Shown here one piece after another: positions 10,013 to 21,093 of a stretch of 64,000 nt of DNA. The position numbers and the translations under genes are program-made. Numbering within the stretch: the stretch's first letter is position 1; every line of letters begins with the position of its first letter. The stretch is from assembly GCA_032622095.1 (NCBI GenBank), contig CP136065.1:150727577-150791576 (forward strand), read 5' to 3'. The notes beneath the pieces were generated by a model that made no database searches, was not told where the DNA came from, and was given only the letters and a program-made list of their open reading frames with translations. The stretch comes from Siphonodentalium dalli. Its lineage: Eukaryota > Mollusca > Scaphopoda > Gadilida > Siphonodentaliidae.

Positions 10013-10499
10013 ATCTCTCTTATATATTTTGATACAATCTATCTGTTTGTCTGTTTGTCATTTATACAAATCTACGATTCTCCACCGATCGAGACCAAAC
10101 TTCCTATCTAGGGGTAAAATCCCACGGACACGGTCGTTGTCGTATTGGCGACGCCCGTGCAGCGCATGCGCAGACGAGATCTCGGAAACGGGTGGAGCTA
10201 TCGACTTGAAATTTGCTATGTGAATGTATCTTGCCCCAAGTACGAATTTTATCGGGTCGCCGAGCCCGAGCAACGCCAGCTTCGCGCATGCGCAGACCGG
10301 ATCTCGGAAACGGGTGGAGCTATCGACTTGAAATTTGGTATGTGAATGTATCTTGCCCCGGATACGAATTTTATCGGGTCGCCGAGACCGTGCGACGCCA
10401 GCTTCGCGCATGCGCAGACCAGATCTCGAAAACGGGTGGAGCTATCGACTTGAAATTTGGTTTTTGAATAGCCCGGACAACGTCGGGCTCATCGGCTAG
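10013..10499 (+). mobile_element. Helitron-like element B
   Basis: The 5' end (TCTCTCTTATATATTTTGATAC) follows ATA. After a TCTG-rich tract come 122-bp-type units with GCGCATGCGC, then the same hairpin end and CTAG at 10496-10499 as in element A. Its CTAG abuts element C with no intervening base. Confidence 0.72.
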
Positions 10500-10863
10500 T
10501 CTCATATATATTTTGAAGACCTCTGTCTGTTTGTCATTTATACAAATCTACGATTCTCGACCGATCGGGACGAAACTTGGTACGTGTGTGTAGTTTGACC
10601 AGGCGGTCGACGTTGTCGTATTGGCGAGCCCGTGCGGCGCCCGCTTCGTGCATGCGCAGACGAGATCTCGGAAACGGGTGGAGCTATCGACTTGAAATTT
10701 GCTATGTGAATGTATCTTGCCCCGGATACGAATTTTATCGGGTCGCCGAGCCCGTACGACGCCAGCTTCGCGCATGCGCAGACCAGATCTCGGAAACGGG
10801 TGGAGCTATCGACTTGAAATTTGGTTTTTGAATAGCCCGGACAACTTCGGGCTCATCGGCTAG
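10500..10863 (+). mobile_element. Helitron-like element C
   Basis: Starts TCTCATATATATTTTGAAG immediately after element B's CTAG. It contains about two of the 122-bp units and ends with the hairpin (one substitution in the loop-proximal stem) and CTAG at 10860-10863. Element E begins at the next base. The head-to-tail junctions suggest concatemer formation by rolling-circle transposition rather than independent insertions. Confidence 0.75.
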
Positions 10864-11446
10864 TCTATTATATATTTTTGGAAGATCTGTCTGTCTGTGT
10901 GTCTGCGTGTCTGTCTGTAATCGATGGACTCGATAACGGCCGAGCCGATTTCGATGAAACTTGGTATGTGGGGATATTTTCGGCCGGGGAGTGACATGGG
11001 CCTATTTGTCCGTGCGACGTGAACTTGACCTTGAAATCGGGTCATTTCAAGGTCAAACGCCCGAATATCACGGGATTTCGATGAAACTTGGTATGTGGTG
11101 GTACTTTCGTATGGGGAGTCTTATAAGCATATTAATTTGTCCGTGCGACGTGACCTTTTCCTTGAAATCGGGTCAATTCAAGTCAAATCGCCAATTTTGA
11201 TGGGATTTCTACGAAATTTTATACGTATGGTTACTTTTGTCCACTGGGTGTTTTGGACGGGTCAAATCGTGAGCCCGACCTGACCTTGACCTTCAAATGA
11301 TCAATTCAAGGTCAAATCGGGTAAAACCGGATGGATTTCGACGGGCACGTTTGTCGGGTACTTTTGTCCGGGCAGTGTTTTGGACTGGTCAAATCGTGAC
11401 CCCACTTGACCTTGACCTTCAAAATGGACAATTCAGCACCTTCTAG
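10864..11446 (+). mobile_element. Helitron-like element E, different internal repeat
   Basis: Begins TCTATTATATATTTTTGGAAG directly after C's CTAG and has the same TCTG-rich lead. The interior is a different ~127-130-bp unit (GATTTCGATGAAACTTGG … CTTGACCTTGA … AAGGTCAAATCG) repeated about four times. This unit is shared, inverted, with the element at 22537-23038. A CTAG followed by T lies at 11443-11446, but no clear hairpin precedes it, so the 3' end is tentative. Confidence 0.55.
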
Positions 11447-11649
11447 TATGATATATGATAGATGGCTCTGCAGTTGATTCTTAACACAAGCCGGCAGATG
11501 GTCTTGCTGTTGCATCAATTTAACCTTATCCAGATACTTTGATAATTGTATTACTATCACTGATAAAGCTGGTGTATACTATTCTCACTGTATCTAGAGA
11601 GGTACCAGGCTGGGTAGTAAAATTAGTTTGATCAACACTGTATACCAAC

Positions 11650-11780
11650 GTGACATTGCGTACCGCTCTTTATCCAGAATGACCTGACGTACCAAAGAGC
11701 GGTATATATCCGCTTTATAGCATTTCATGCACATATTGCTAAAGAGCGATAAACACTCTTCAGACACGGCCTACATTGTA
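11650..11780 (+). repeat. Dispersed AAAGAGCGGTATAC repeat, copy 2
   Basis: Partner of the inverted copy at 8293-8440. CAAAGAGCGGTATATA, TTTCATGCACATATTGC and ACTCTTCAGACACGGCC align with it. Noncoding. Confidence 0.7.
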
Positions 11781-12001
11781 TGTAATTTTTAACAATGTAT
11801 GGGTCAATTGACTGCAACATAGTTCTATATAAAAGCAGTCAACTTCCAACAGAAGGTTATGCATAATGCATGCTTGTTCTTATCACAAAACAGTGTGACA
11901 TCGTGCTTTATATTATAGGTTTGAAACAGCACTGATTTTCCGAACGCAAGTTGCATGTAGCTGTTGTAATATACTTCTTGAAATTTTGCCGCACATTTCA
12001 G

Positions 12002-12303
12002 AAATGCTGGGACGAAGGCATCAGCGCTTCTTGCTGAGCTGAACGCCAATGGGTTCACTGCTGGTAGCGGCTACAGAGATGGTTCAATGAAGGTTGCTGT
12101 GTTGTTTATAAATGGCAAACTAGATAAACCCAGGTATGCCAAATGGGCGGCATCGCGTGTGCGTGAGTCAGGAGTTGAGCTTTTTGTCGTTGACTTGGGA
12201 GGCGCTGGAGGTAATGCACGTGAATTAGCACCAGAAAGTTACATCATCCGTGGGAAGTCCCTATCAGATGCGAACAATCTGATGGATAAGATTTTATATA
12301 AAG
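12002..12303 (+). CDS. vWA-domain exon, C-terminal half
   Basis: An acceptor (CGCACATTTCAG, ending 12001) and a consensus donor (AAG/GTGAGA at 12304) bound 302 nt, entered in phase 2 and left in phase 1. The frame reads NAGTKASALLAEL, then MKVAVLFINGKLDKPRYAKW, then RESGVELFVVDLG, and ends SDANNLMDKILYK. This matches the later strands and helices of a vWA fold: the hydrophobic strand before FINGK, the GVELFVV strand and the C-terminal helix. The conserved Asp of the usual TDG turn is Asn here, a second sign that metal binding is lost. With the exon at 8091 it gives a compact domain of about 160 residues; typical vWA domains are nearer 180. The next exon was not found. Confidence 0.78.
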
Positions 12304-12873
12304 GTGAGACGTATTTCGTTCGCTTCTATATAATTAAAGATATGGTTTAGCGTTGGCGTGGGTATTGCTGTTAAAATAATCACAGCCGTTAAAACCACTG
12401 TAAACAGGAAGAATATTATATTATAGACAAACATTGTTCTTATACTAATCACAAATATCGCGTAAATAGTTATTGGGTTTTCTTCCCATGGTCTACAGTT
12501 ACAATTCTTAAAACATTTATTCAATTATAACAATCTCTAAAAACGCTTCTTCAAAAATCTCCGTTTAATTATCAATATCAATCCTCGATTAATCCTGAGA
12601 TCAATCTTTAAAAACTCTTTTTCTTAGTCAATATTAGTCATCGATTACTCCTATGATCAATCTTAATGGTCAGACAAACATTTTGCCAAAATTTCCTGGT
12701 ATTTAAACATTTATTTTCTAAAAATTTGCCAGGAATTTGTTTGTGAAATTTGGTACAAGCAATTATTGTGACACAATATTTAAGAAACATCGATCCATTG
12801 GATATTATAACTTATTCCACACCCATCTACGCGAGGCACATGTATTCAACGGAATACGATCCATTGAATACAT

Positions 12874-13299
12874 ATTAGTGTATACCTCTAGTGGAATACA
12901 AACCGGAACTATTCTTGTTGACGTTGTAGCCAAGAAAGATGACGTATATATAGACAGAACACAACGCGCATCTCAATCGAGACTCTTTTATCGAATGAGT
13001 TGCTCGAGCGAAATATAACTTTGCGCCGTCCGCAACGAGTTCGATAAAAGATTCGAGATTATGATGCAAGTTGTGTTCTGTATTTATTCTACACCGTTCA
13101 GTCACATAAGTTCAATCCACGAATGTCACCTTCATTGTTACTATAGCTACCTTTATTGTGATTTAAGTCTGACAAATAACCAGTAATTATGGGGGGAATC
13201 ACCGGAAGCGGATGATCGACGTAATGTACGTCATCTTTCTTGGCGACAACGTCAACAAGAATAGTTCCGGCTTGTATTCCACTAGAGGTATACACTAAT
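12874..13299. mobile_element. Foldback MITE with 73-bp terminal inverted repeats
   Basis: Left arm 12874-12946 (ATTAGTGTATACCTCTAGTG…) and right arm 13227-13299 are inverted copies with two mismatches. A second nested foldback lies inside: GAACACAAC…, then TCTTTTATCGAA near 12957-12995 pairs with 13035-13085. About 135 bp of unpaired sequence sits only on the right side. No transposase. The right terminus directly abuts the minisatellite at 13299. Confidence 0.88.
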
Positions 13300-13730
13300 A
13301 CTATGGGTGGCGGAATGGGGTGGTGGGTGGGTACTGCATATATACGAGCGCCTGTGGCGCATAAGATACTACGGGTGGCGGGATGGGTGGTGGTGGGTAC
13401 TACCTATATACGAGCGCCTGCGGCGCATAAGATACTATGGGTGGCGGGATGGGATGGTGGGTGGGTACTACCTATATATACGGCGCATAAGATACTATGC
13501 GTGGCGGGATGGGGTGGTGGGTGGGTACTACCTATATACGAGCGCCTGTGGCGCATAAGATACAATGGGTGGCGGGATGGGGTGGTGGGTGGGTACTACC
13601 TATATATACGAGCGCCTGCTGCGGGTGGAGGGATAGGATGGTGGGTGGGTAATACCTATATACGAGCGCCTGCGGCGCATAAGATACTATGGATGGCGGG
13701 ATGGGGTGGTGGGTGGGTGGGTATACTATA
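13299..13730. repeat. GC-rich 60-69-bp minisatellite, about 7 units
   Basis: Tandem units of the form ATACTATGGGTGGCGGGATG, then GGTGGTGGGTGGGTACTACC, then TATATACGAGCGCCTG and GCGCATAAG. Unit lengths vary between about 60 and 69 bp. One frame stays open over 205 codons, but this follows from unit composition and spacing. The G-rich stretches could form quadruplexes. Confidence 0.92.
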
Positions 13731-13752
13731 TAATTATTCCTATTCATATGTG

Positions 13753-13782
13753 GGAGATGTTCAGATAATAAGTTCAACAAAC
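13753..13782 (+). repeat. Single arm of the 8807 hairpin family
   Basis: ATGTTCAGATAATAAGTTCA plus the following CAACAAACGG match the left arm of the hairpin at 8807-8877. The complementary arm is missing here. Confidence 0.7.
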
Positions 13783-14337
13783 GGCCTTTCTGAACATTTC
13801 ATAAGGGAGGTATATAATCGTGATGAGTATTTAGTAAAGAAAGAGGTAATGTGTTGAGTGGCTGCGTGTTTTTGAGGAGCGTCCACATGACTGTCACGTG
13901 TGGAAATACATTCTGAATGAATATATGCTATCTATATAAATATAAAAGCTACGCGTTCAAGAGTTTGAACCACTCCGATATATATGGTATTATATATATA
14001 ATATTACCACAGATGCATAGAGATTTCTCCGCAGTGTGACGTCACCGGGTAGGGTTCTCTATTCCGAAAGTTCATTATTCCGAAGGTTCGCTATTCCGAA
14101 GGTTTCAATCCTGGGCATATTTAGCCAGAAATTAATCAAAAGTTACACCCCCCCCCCCCCCCCCCCGCAAAAACCACACGAGGAATGAAAATACTAATAC
14201 GCCAGTTTTCACTTATATATAGTACATTTATACACCCCATTCTAATTTCCAAATTGTCCCAAATGTCGGTTATTAATGGCAGGAAGACAGTATTAGTTTA
14301 TCGTTTATTATATATTTATTATAACTTCATGATTGAA

Positions 14338-17300
14338 TGATATTTGTATCGATCATCTTTATTATTATTATATGTATGTGTTTTTCTTTCAGCATGGTAT
14401 GTAAGGAGGGTGTGAGTGCAAGTGACATTGGTTATTTTTTACACGTTTCGGTATACTCCTGTATAACTTCCACATTAAGAATTTCAGTTGAAGTCTTTTC
14501 CGCCCTTGGTGGTCGATCGGTTGGACGTCTGCGTACTAACGTCTGCTCATGTCTGTAAAAATTATTTCTTCAAACTGTCGAGGGCTGAACGAAACTACTA
14601 AGCGTCGCGATGTTTTTCGACACTTGAAAGATTTGAAACCGTCTATAGTATGTCTACAAGATACACATTTTACAAAAGATATGGAAAAAATTATTTCAGC
14701 CGAATGGGGCTCCAAAACAGAAATAGCATCTTTTAAATCAAATTCTCGTGGAGTAGCAATTCTGTTCAATACAAATTTAGATTTCCACATACACGAATCT
14801 CTGAAAGATACTGGCGGAAATTATATCATTTTGGATATCACCATTGAAAATGTGAGAATTAGTTTGGCTAATATTTATGGGCCAAATAACGATAACCCAG
14901 AATTTTACCATAACCTGCAAAAAGCAATTACTAAAATAGGCAATACTCAAATCGTAATATGTGGTGATTGGAATTTGGTTCAAAATCAAACGTCCGATAC
15001 TTTTAACTATAAACATACAAACAGTCCACGCGCACAAGAGGCGGTGCATAGTCTTGTCGATAGGCTCGAACTAATTGATGTATGGAGATCCAATAATAAA
15101 GAACTTAAGCGTTTCACTTGGAGAAGAAAGTCACCTATAAAAATGGCGAGGCTAGACTATTTCCTCGTATCAGATGATATTTTAAGCCTAATTGGAGAGA
15201 AACCAAACATACTGCCGGGATATAGATCCGATCACTCGATTATAACATTATCACTAACATTAAATACTCACCAGAAGGGTCACGGTTTTTGGAAATTTAA
15301 TCTTTCACTTCTACGAGACAAAACATATATCGATATGATGAATGAGCTCATTGAAACCAATAAGATTCGATACAACTACACTACAGACGAATTAGATAGT
15401 TCCCCTCATCATACTTGTAAATGTGATATCAGCAAAAGACTTTTTCTAGATTCACTTTTATTGGATATAAGAGGGGCTACCATTGCTTACTCTTCAAACA
15501 GAAAACGAGATCGTAAATCAAAAGAAGAATCTCTACAGAAAGCTAAATATGATCTTACCGAATTGGTTGATAGGAATGGGTCGGACATTGAACAGAAGGT
15601 GAAACTTCTGGAAGAGATACAAAAAGTCGATGACGAGTTAATGGATATGAGAAAGGAAGCTACAATGGGTGCAATGATAAGATCTAGAGCAAAATGGATC
15701 GAGGATGGCGAAAAACCAACAAAATATTTCTTAAATTTGGAAAAGCGTAATTATATATCGAAAACCCTGACCAATCTGATAGACTCAAATGGGAAATTAT
15801 TAACCTACCACAATGACATTATTAAAGAAACTCGTAACTTTTATCAAACTTTATACGCTTCAAAATGCACTACTCAATCCGAGACACATTTTGCCACTTT
15901 CGACAATAACGTTTTGAAACTAAATAAAGATATTTCAGATAGTATAGAAGGGCCAATCACCATACATGAACTGTCTGCAGAATTAAAACAAACAAAGAAT
16001 GGTAAGACATGTGGATTGGATGGATTTCCGTATGAATTTTGGAAATTTTTCTGGCGAAAGCTTGGGCCTTTTTTATGTGAATCTCTCAATGAGTCCTATA
16101 AATCAGGAGAGCTCTCCATTACACAAAAACAAGGAATTATAACTCTTCTCCCCAAAAAAGACAAAGACAGACATCTTCTAAAAAATTGGAGACCGATTAC
16201 CTTATTGAACAGCTCATATAAGCTGGCATCTGCATGTATAGCTCAGCGGATGAAACAAGTTCTCCCCCATATCATTAACGAGGACCAAACGGGTTTCTTG
16301 AAGGGCCGATACATAGGAGACAATACACGACTGATTTATGATCTTATATACCAAACTAACTTGAAGAAAATTCCTGGCCTCTTACTACTTTTAGATTTTG
16401 AGAAAGCATTTGACTCTGTATCGTGGAAATTCATGCACAAATGTCTTGAATTTTTCAACTTTGGAGAAACGATAAAAAAATGAATTTCAATATTTTATAC
16501 GAATATTAACTCTTCCTTACTCATAAATGGGCACATATCACAATGTTTCACACTAGGTCGAGGCTGTCGGCAGGGCGATCCTATATCTCCGTACATTTTT
16601 TTGATTTGCGCAGAAATCCTAGCTCTCATGATTAGAAATAATAAAAAAATCAAAGGAATTACCCTCGATGGTTTTGAATTTAAGTTAACGCAGTACGCAG
16701 ACGACACGACACTTATTCTAGACGGTTCCGAAAGTAGTCTGAGTGAGGCTTATTCCACCCTAAATGCCTTTGCTAAAATATCGGGACTCAATCTCAATGC
16801 GAGTAAGTGTCAGGCGTCGTGGATTGGATCAATGGTGGGGCGGCAAGAAAATATATGTCCGGACCTTCATCTCACATTTGCTGACTCATTTAATCTTCTT
16901 GGAATCAACTTTAATACTACTTTAAACAAAATGTCGATTAATTTTGAAAATAAGCTGAATGAAATTAAACGATTAACAGAAACATGGAATCATCGACTAC
17001 TTACCCCATTTGGTCGTATAACAGTTATAAAATCCATCATTATCCCCAAATTAACTCACCTATTCATCGCATTACCTAACCCCAACAACAATTTCATGAC
17101 CAAACTCGAAAAAATACTATTCAATTTTCTCTGGAATTCCAAGCGGGACCGAGTAAAAAGAAAACTCGTCTGTCAAGACCACTCTCACGGTGGAATGAAA
17201 ATGGTAGATGTAAACAATTTCCTCATGTCAATGAAAATAACTTGGGTGAGACGATTGTTATTGAAAAGTTCAAAATGGACACCCCTAACCGACCTTCCTA

Positions 17301-18793
17301 TCACCAAAGACCACCTATTTCTGACATACAACCATGTTTTTCTGAAAAACAAAGCTAGTGTCGTGAACAATCCTTTCTGGCATGACGTATTACTGGCTTT
17401 TGCAAATATGTTAGAAAAAAATAAGAAACAAAATCGATTTCAGGCATGCACTATTTGGAACAACCCCGATATAAAACTGGAAGGACATACCATTAAATTT
17501 TTTTCATGGCGAAAAAAAGGAATTATATATGTAAATGACTTGTTTCAAAGAGGTGGCATATTACACACAGAACAATCTTTATTCGAATGTTATCATATAC
17601 GTACAGATTTTCTGACAATGAACAGCATCCGCCAACAAATAATAGCTATGTCACAAAAGCTCAACCAACCCTTATTTCGTATTGAAAGCCCTTTCCTTCC
17701 AAGTAATTTTGTTATCCCATTGAACAATACTCATGGTGGACAGGACTTCTACAAAATTTTAAATTCAATGAATATCGTACCAAAATCCCATACAAAATGG
17801 CAGGCTGAATTTGAGGATAATGACATTCAATGGGAAAACTACAACCGGCTTGCTTTCACCACGACGCCTGACACGAAAATGTGGTGGTTACAATATAGAA
17901 TTAATCATAGAATACTTTCCACAAAGAAATTTCTTAAAATGGTCAACCTAGAACAAAATGATTTATGTAATCGCTGTGGCACAACATCTGAAGATATATC
18001 CCATATTTTTTGGGACTGTCCGCTTGTTAAAAACTTTATAAATGATGTTACTATTTGGTGCAAATCAAATGGTATCGCCTTGTTAGCCACAAGAAAGATT
18101 GCAATTCTTGGATCCCTATCAATGGGCGGTAACTCTATGATGAATCTGTTTTGGCTACTGATAAAACAATACATATACAAAACTAAATTTAATCCTGATA
18201 TGTTATCACTAAAATCCTTTCTATCAGAACTACAATCTAGATATTTACAGGAGAAATTGTTGGCACAGTGCCAAATGAAATTACCCTCTTTTGAGAAAAA
18301 CTGGTTTTTAATCATTGAAGCTCTTAACAAAACGTCAGAAGCAAACAAACCATGATGTATCAAAATATCGTTCTCACCAAAATCCAAGTTTACCTCTCCA
18401 ACTCACAAGTATTGACCAGAGGAATAAGTGCCGAAAAACCGCCGAGTTGACCCACCAGAAAGGGAAAAAACTTATTTCAACATCAATCAAAATCCCATTA
18501 TACTCAGCAAAGAGCTATATATACACAATTAATATCTTATAAGCATTGAACCTACCGATATTAGCTCTTTGACTAAACATATGTCTAACATAGCTTGCGG
18601 GACCCATACCAGAAACGTGTATAATTATAAACTTGTCGCGATGAGTGAAAGAGCATGTGAGCGAAAGGATGTATGCAAGTTACTGATAGATGGGGATGAA
18701 AGAGTTAGTGTGTGATCTTTTTTTGCAATCTTGTTACAATATTTATATACATTTAATCTTGATCAATAAAAACTTTAAAAAAAAAAAATAAAA
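14338..18793 (+). mobile_element. L1/Tx1-like LINE with target-site duplications
   Basis: The element is bounded by a 17-bp direct repeat with one mismatch: ATAACTTCATGATTGAA at 14321-14337 and ATAACTTCATGACTGAA at 18794-18810. It ends with AATAAA (18764 area) and an A-rich tail. Only about 200 bp precede the long ORF, and no ORF1 is present. Either it was 5'-truncated or the copy never carried ORF1. It sits inside the TIR element 14047-19478, so it is younger than that element. Confidence 0.93.
14549..18355 (+). pseudogene. LINE ORF2: endonuclease / reverse transcriptase, one internal UGA
   Basis: One frame of 1,269 codons runs from an ATG in MSVKIISSNCRGLN to the terminal stop, broken only by UGA at 16481-16483 (codon 645). 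The UGA falls where related proteins carry Trp (IKK-x-ISIFYTNI), so a single TGG-to-TGA change is likely. APE-type endonuclease motifs: SSNCRGLN, CLQDTH (Asp where Glu is usual), IYGPNN, ICGDWN (~137), RLDYFLV and RSDHS (~226). RT motifs: GLDGFPYEFW, RPITLLN, DQTGFLKGR, LLLDFEKAFDS (~616), GCRQGDPISP and QYADDTTLI (~714). A CCHC finger CNRCG…H…C lies near 1139. These are hallmarks of the L1/Tx1 group. The protein would nick target DNA and prime reverse transcription. Otherwise intact, the copy looks young. Confidence 0.93.
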
Positions 18794-19478
18794 ATAACTT
18801 CATGACTGAACTAAAATACATGTACTGTACAAAACTATCTCAATCACGAGCGTTCTAGTTTTGCATTCTGGCGTATCTGCCATCTGTAACATAGCTTTAT
18901 TTCTTACCGGTTATTTCGAGCTCTATATATAATGGAAATCTGGTGACCTTATATTCTTCAAAGCAGAAACTATAGAGATCAACAACAACATTTGAGTCTC
19001 CCTTTCATGGAAACTTAAATCAGCCATTGCTATAATATACATGTAACGTATATACAACGCACATACGTATGTTTTGATTTCATTATACAACAATGTCGTT
19101 TACATTATTCATGTGATGCATTATTATGTATTACATGTTTATTTATATATTTATTATTTGTATTATTTATCTCGTCTATTGAGTCTATTTATAATATATT
19201 GCGTAACGTAAATATGTTTTGAGAAATAACGTCATACGTATAATAACATTAAATCTTATGGAAACCCACGGGGAAAAAAATCACATTTATTGTTTTAATG
19301 TTTTAAGTTATTTCCTTCATAAAAGAGTCTTCGGGATAAATAACTCTCGCAATACTTAGAATATAGAATTAACCTTTAAAATAACACAAACCTTCGGAAT
19401 AGAGAAACTTGGGAATAGCGAACCTTCGGAATAGCGAACCTTCGGAATAGAGAACCTTCGGAATAGAGACATGTCCCC

Positions 19479-20790
19479 GACGTCACCGCCCACACCAACA
19501 CATTGGCTTCGGTTGAGTACTGACATAATATGTTTTTCAAAGTAACCCTTGTAAAAACACTGGTAATAGTCAGGCAAACGATATACCAGGCTCTATACTC
19601 TGGTGAATTATGGTAAAGTCAGGTAAACAATTATATACTCTGGTAAAACCCATGTAATGCCCATGTAAAAAGGACACACCCTTGTCAATTCCAAGTAAAG
19701 GCATGATGTACCCACTTTACTCTCGTAAAATGCTATTGAAACAGGATATACATGCCTAATTTGAGTACAAATTATAGGGTGGTCGATACCTGTTCCTCTG
19801 AAATGAAATTATATGAATTATACAAATACAAATGCAAGTCGTTATAACGAGTTGTTGGAAGTCGTTATAACCAGTAAACTGTTGTGAGTCGTTATAACGA
19901 GTTGTGCATTTGTATATTTGGGGGTGCGGTGGTTTTTCGGATGGCCCTAATGCACTTTCGTAAAAATCAGCCAAATCAATAGCTACATAGCTGGGCGATA
20001 TGCACCGGTATAATATAATCATGGGTGTCTAACCTGGTGATGCATACGGTGTTCTCTTGTCACTTGTTTCATTTCGGCCAATTTGGCCGGTTACTTCATG
20101 TGACTTTTTCATCTGACGTGTGTGTCGGATAATTGATCTGGAGGATTTATGTAAATGTTAGCCCAAACTACATTTCCAAGTAACGATGGTTTTTTTGTTT
20201 ATTTTGAGGAATAATACCGCGTTAGATGAATTCAGCCCAAATATGTTAACAGTTGTCGTGTCAAACATTAGGCAGTAGGTTAGCGTTATTTAGTATTTGT
20301 GGATGTCCTTTAACATGGGGAAAATAGACTACTGCGCTTGAACGAGCATGTGAATTTGTCGTTTTTAATGTACAGCAACTTGATAATCAATAACAGAGGC
20401 ATTCTCTGTCAAATAAGGTCGCTCTATTTACGGTATTAATTGCGGAACTTTCTAAAGTAAACTACGCGTAAACGGATACATACGGTAAATTATAGAATGT
20501 GCCGGAATCGGCCTAATCGCCCCATGGCCAACTCGCCCAGTCGACGTGTGTCAATTCGGTACCTACTATAACATGTACCCGAGTCCGATTCGGAATAAAA
20601 GATGTATACGGGTGTTATATAGCGTTTGGTCCGTTGTTTCTCAATGAATATTATTGAAATTTGGTGTATATGTCCGGGCTGGGACATGGAATACAACAAC
20701 GTTTGAATTGTTTTTAAATTTACAAATTTGTTGATTTTATTCAATTTTTTTTCGTTCTGAAAACACACTATAAAGTGTATATAATAATAT
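19479..20790. other. Noncoding; one palindrome only
   Basis: No domain-bearing ORF. Short GGTAAA/CTCTGGTA-type near-repeats occur at 19590-19720, and the palindrome at 19824-19918 is listed separately. Confidence 0.5.
19824..19918. repeat. Palindrome with three GTCGTTATAAC words
   Basis: The outer arms ATACAAATGCA and TGCATTTGTAT are inverted copies. Inside, AGTCGTTATAACGAGTTG occurs near the left end and again near the right end in the same orientation, with a third partial copy (GTCGTTATAACCAGT) between. CGTTATAACG is itself palindromic, so both direct and inverted pairing are possible. Confidence 0.85.
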
Positions 20791-21093
20791 AATAACGAAC
20801 ACGAGACATACATAATTTATAAACTGTTAACAAAAGATATCAAATTCAATACATGACAAAGATGACTCAGTGGACTTTATAAAGTGAACATAAAAACATT
20901 GAGGTAAGAATCTTTTTAAGGAATGCAACTTTATTTAATGATAATAAACACATAAATTAAAATAACAAACATGAGACATACATGATTTATAAACTGTTAA
21001 CAAAAGATATCAAACTCAATACATGACAAAGATGACTCAGTGAAGTTTATAAAGTGAACATAAAAATATTAAGGTAAGAATCTTTTTAAGCAT
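20791..21093. repeat. 170-bp-period tandem duplication
   Basis: AATAACGAACACGAGACATA… at 20791-20920 recurs at 20961-21093 with few changes, including AAAGATGACTCAGTG and AAGGTAAGAATCTTTTTAAG. About 40 bp separates the copies. Noncoding. Confidence 0.92.

Larger units (their letters stand above)
14047..19478. mobile_element. TIR element interrupted by an L1-like LINE
   Basis: The ends carry inverted arrays of TCTCTATTCCGAAGGTTC-type words: left about 14047-14105, right about 19389-19478. Both ends are flanked by GACGTCACC (14038-14046 and 19479-19487), a 9-bp target duplication. Without the nested LINE (14338-18793) the element is about 1 kb and has no coding capacity, so it is a non-autonomous DNA element. 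A C20-type tract lies at 14147-14166. The family is not assigned. Confidence 0.85.

Noticed and set aside
9293-10831. Several 60-135-codon ORFs on both strands (for example MREAGVARARRPDK…)
   Set aside because: They run through the 122-bp Helitron-internal repeat. Because 122 is not a multiple of three, the same unit is read in all frames on both strands. There is no codon constraint, so they are repeat artefacts.
13240-13857. 205-codon ORF rich in Gly and Trp
   Set aside because: It spans the MITE end, the minisatellite and a hairpin arm. Its openness comes from the tandem unit.
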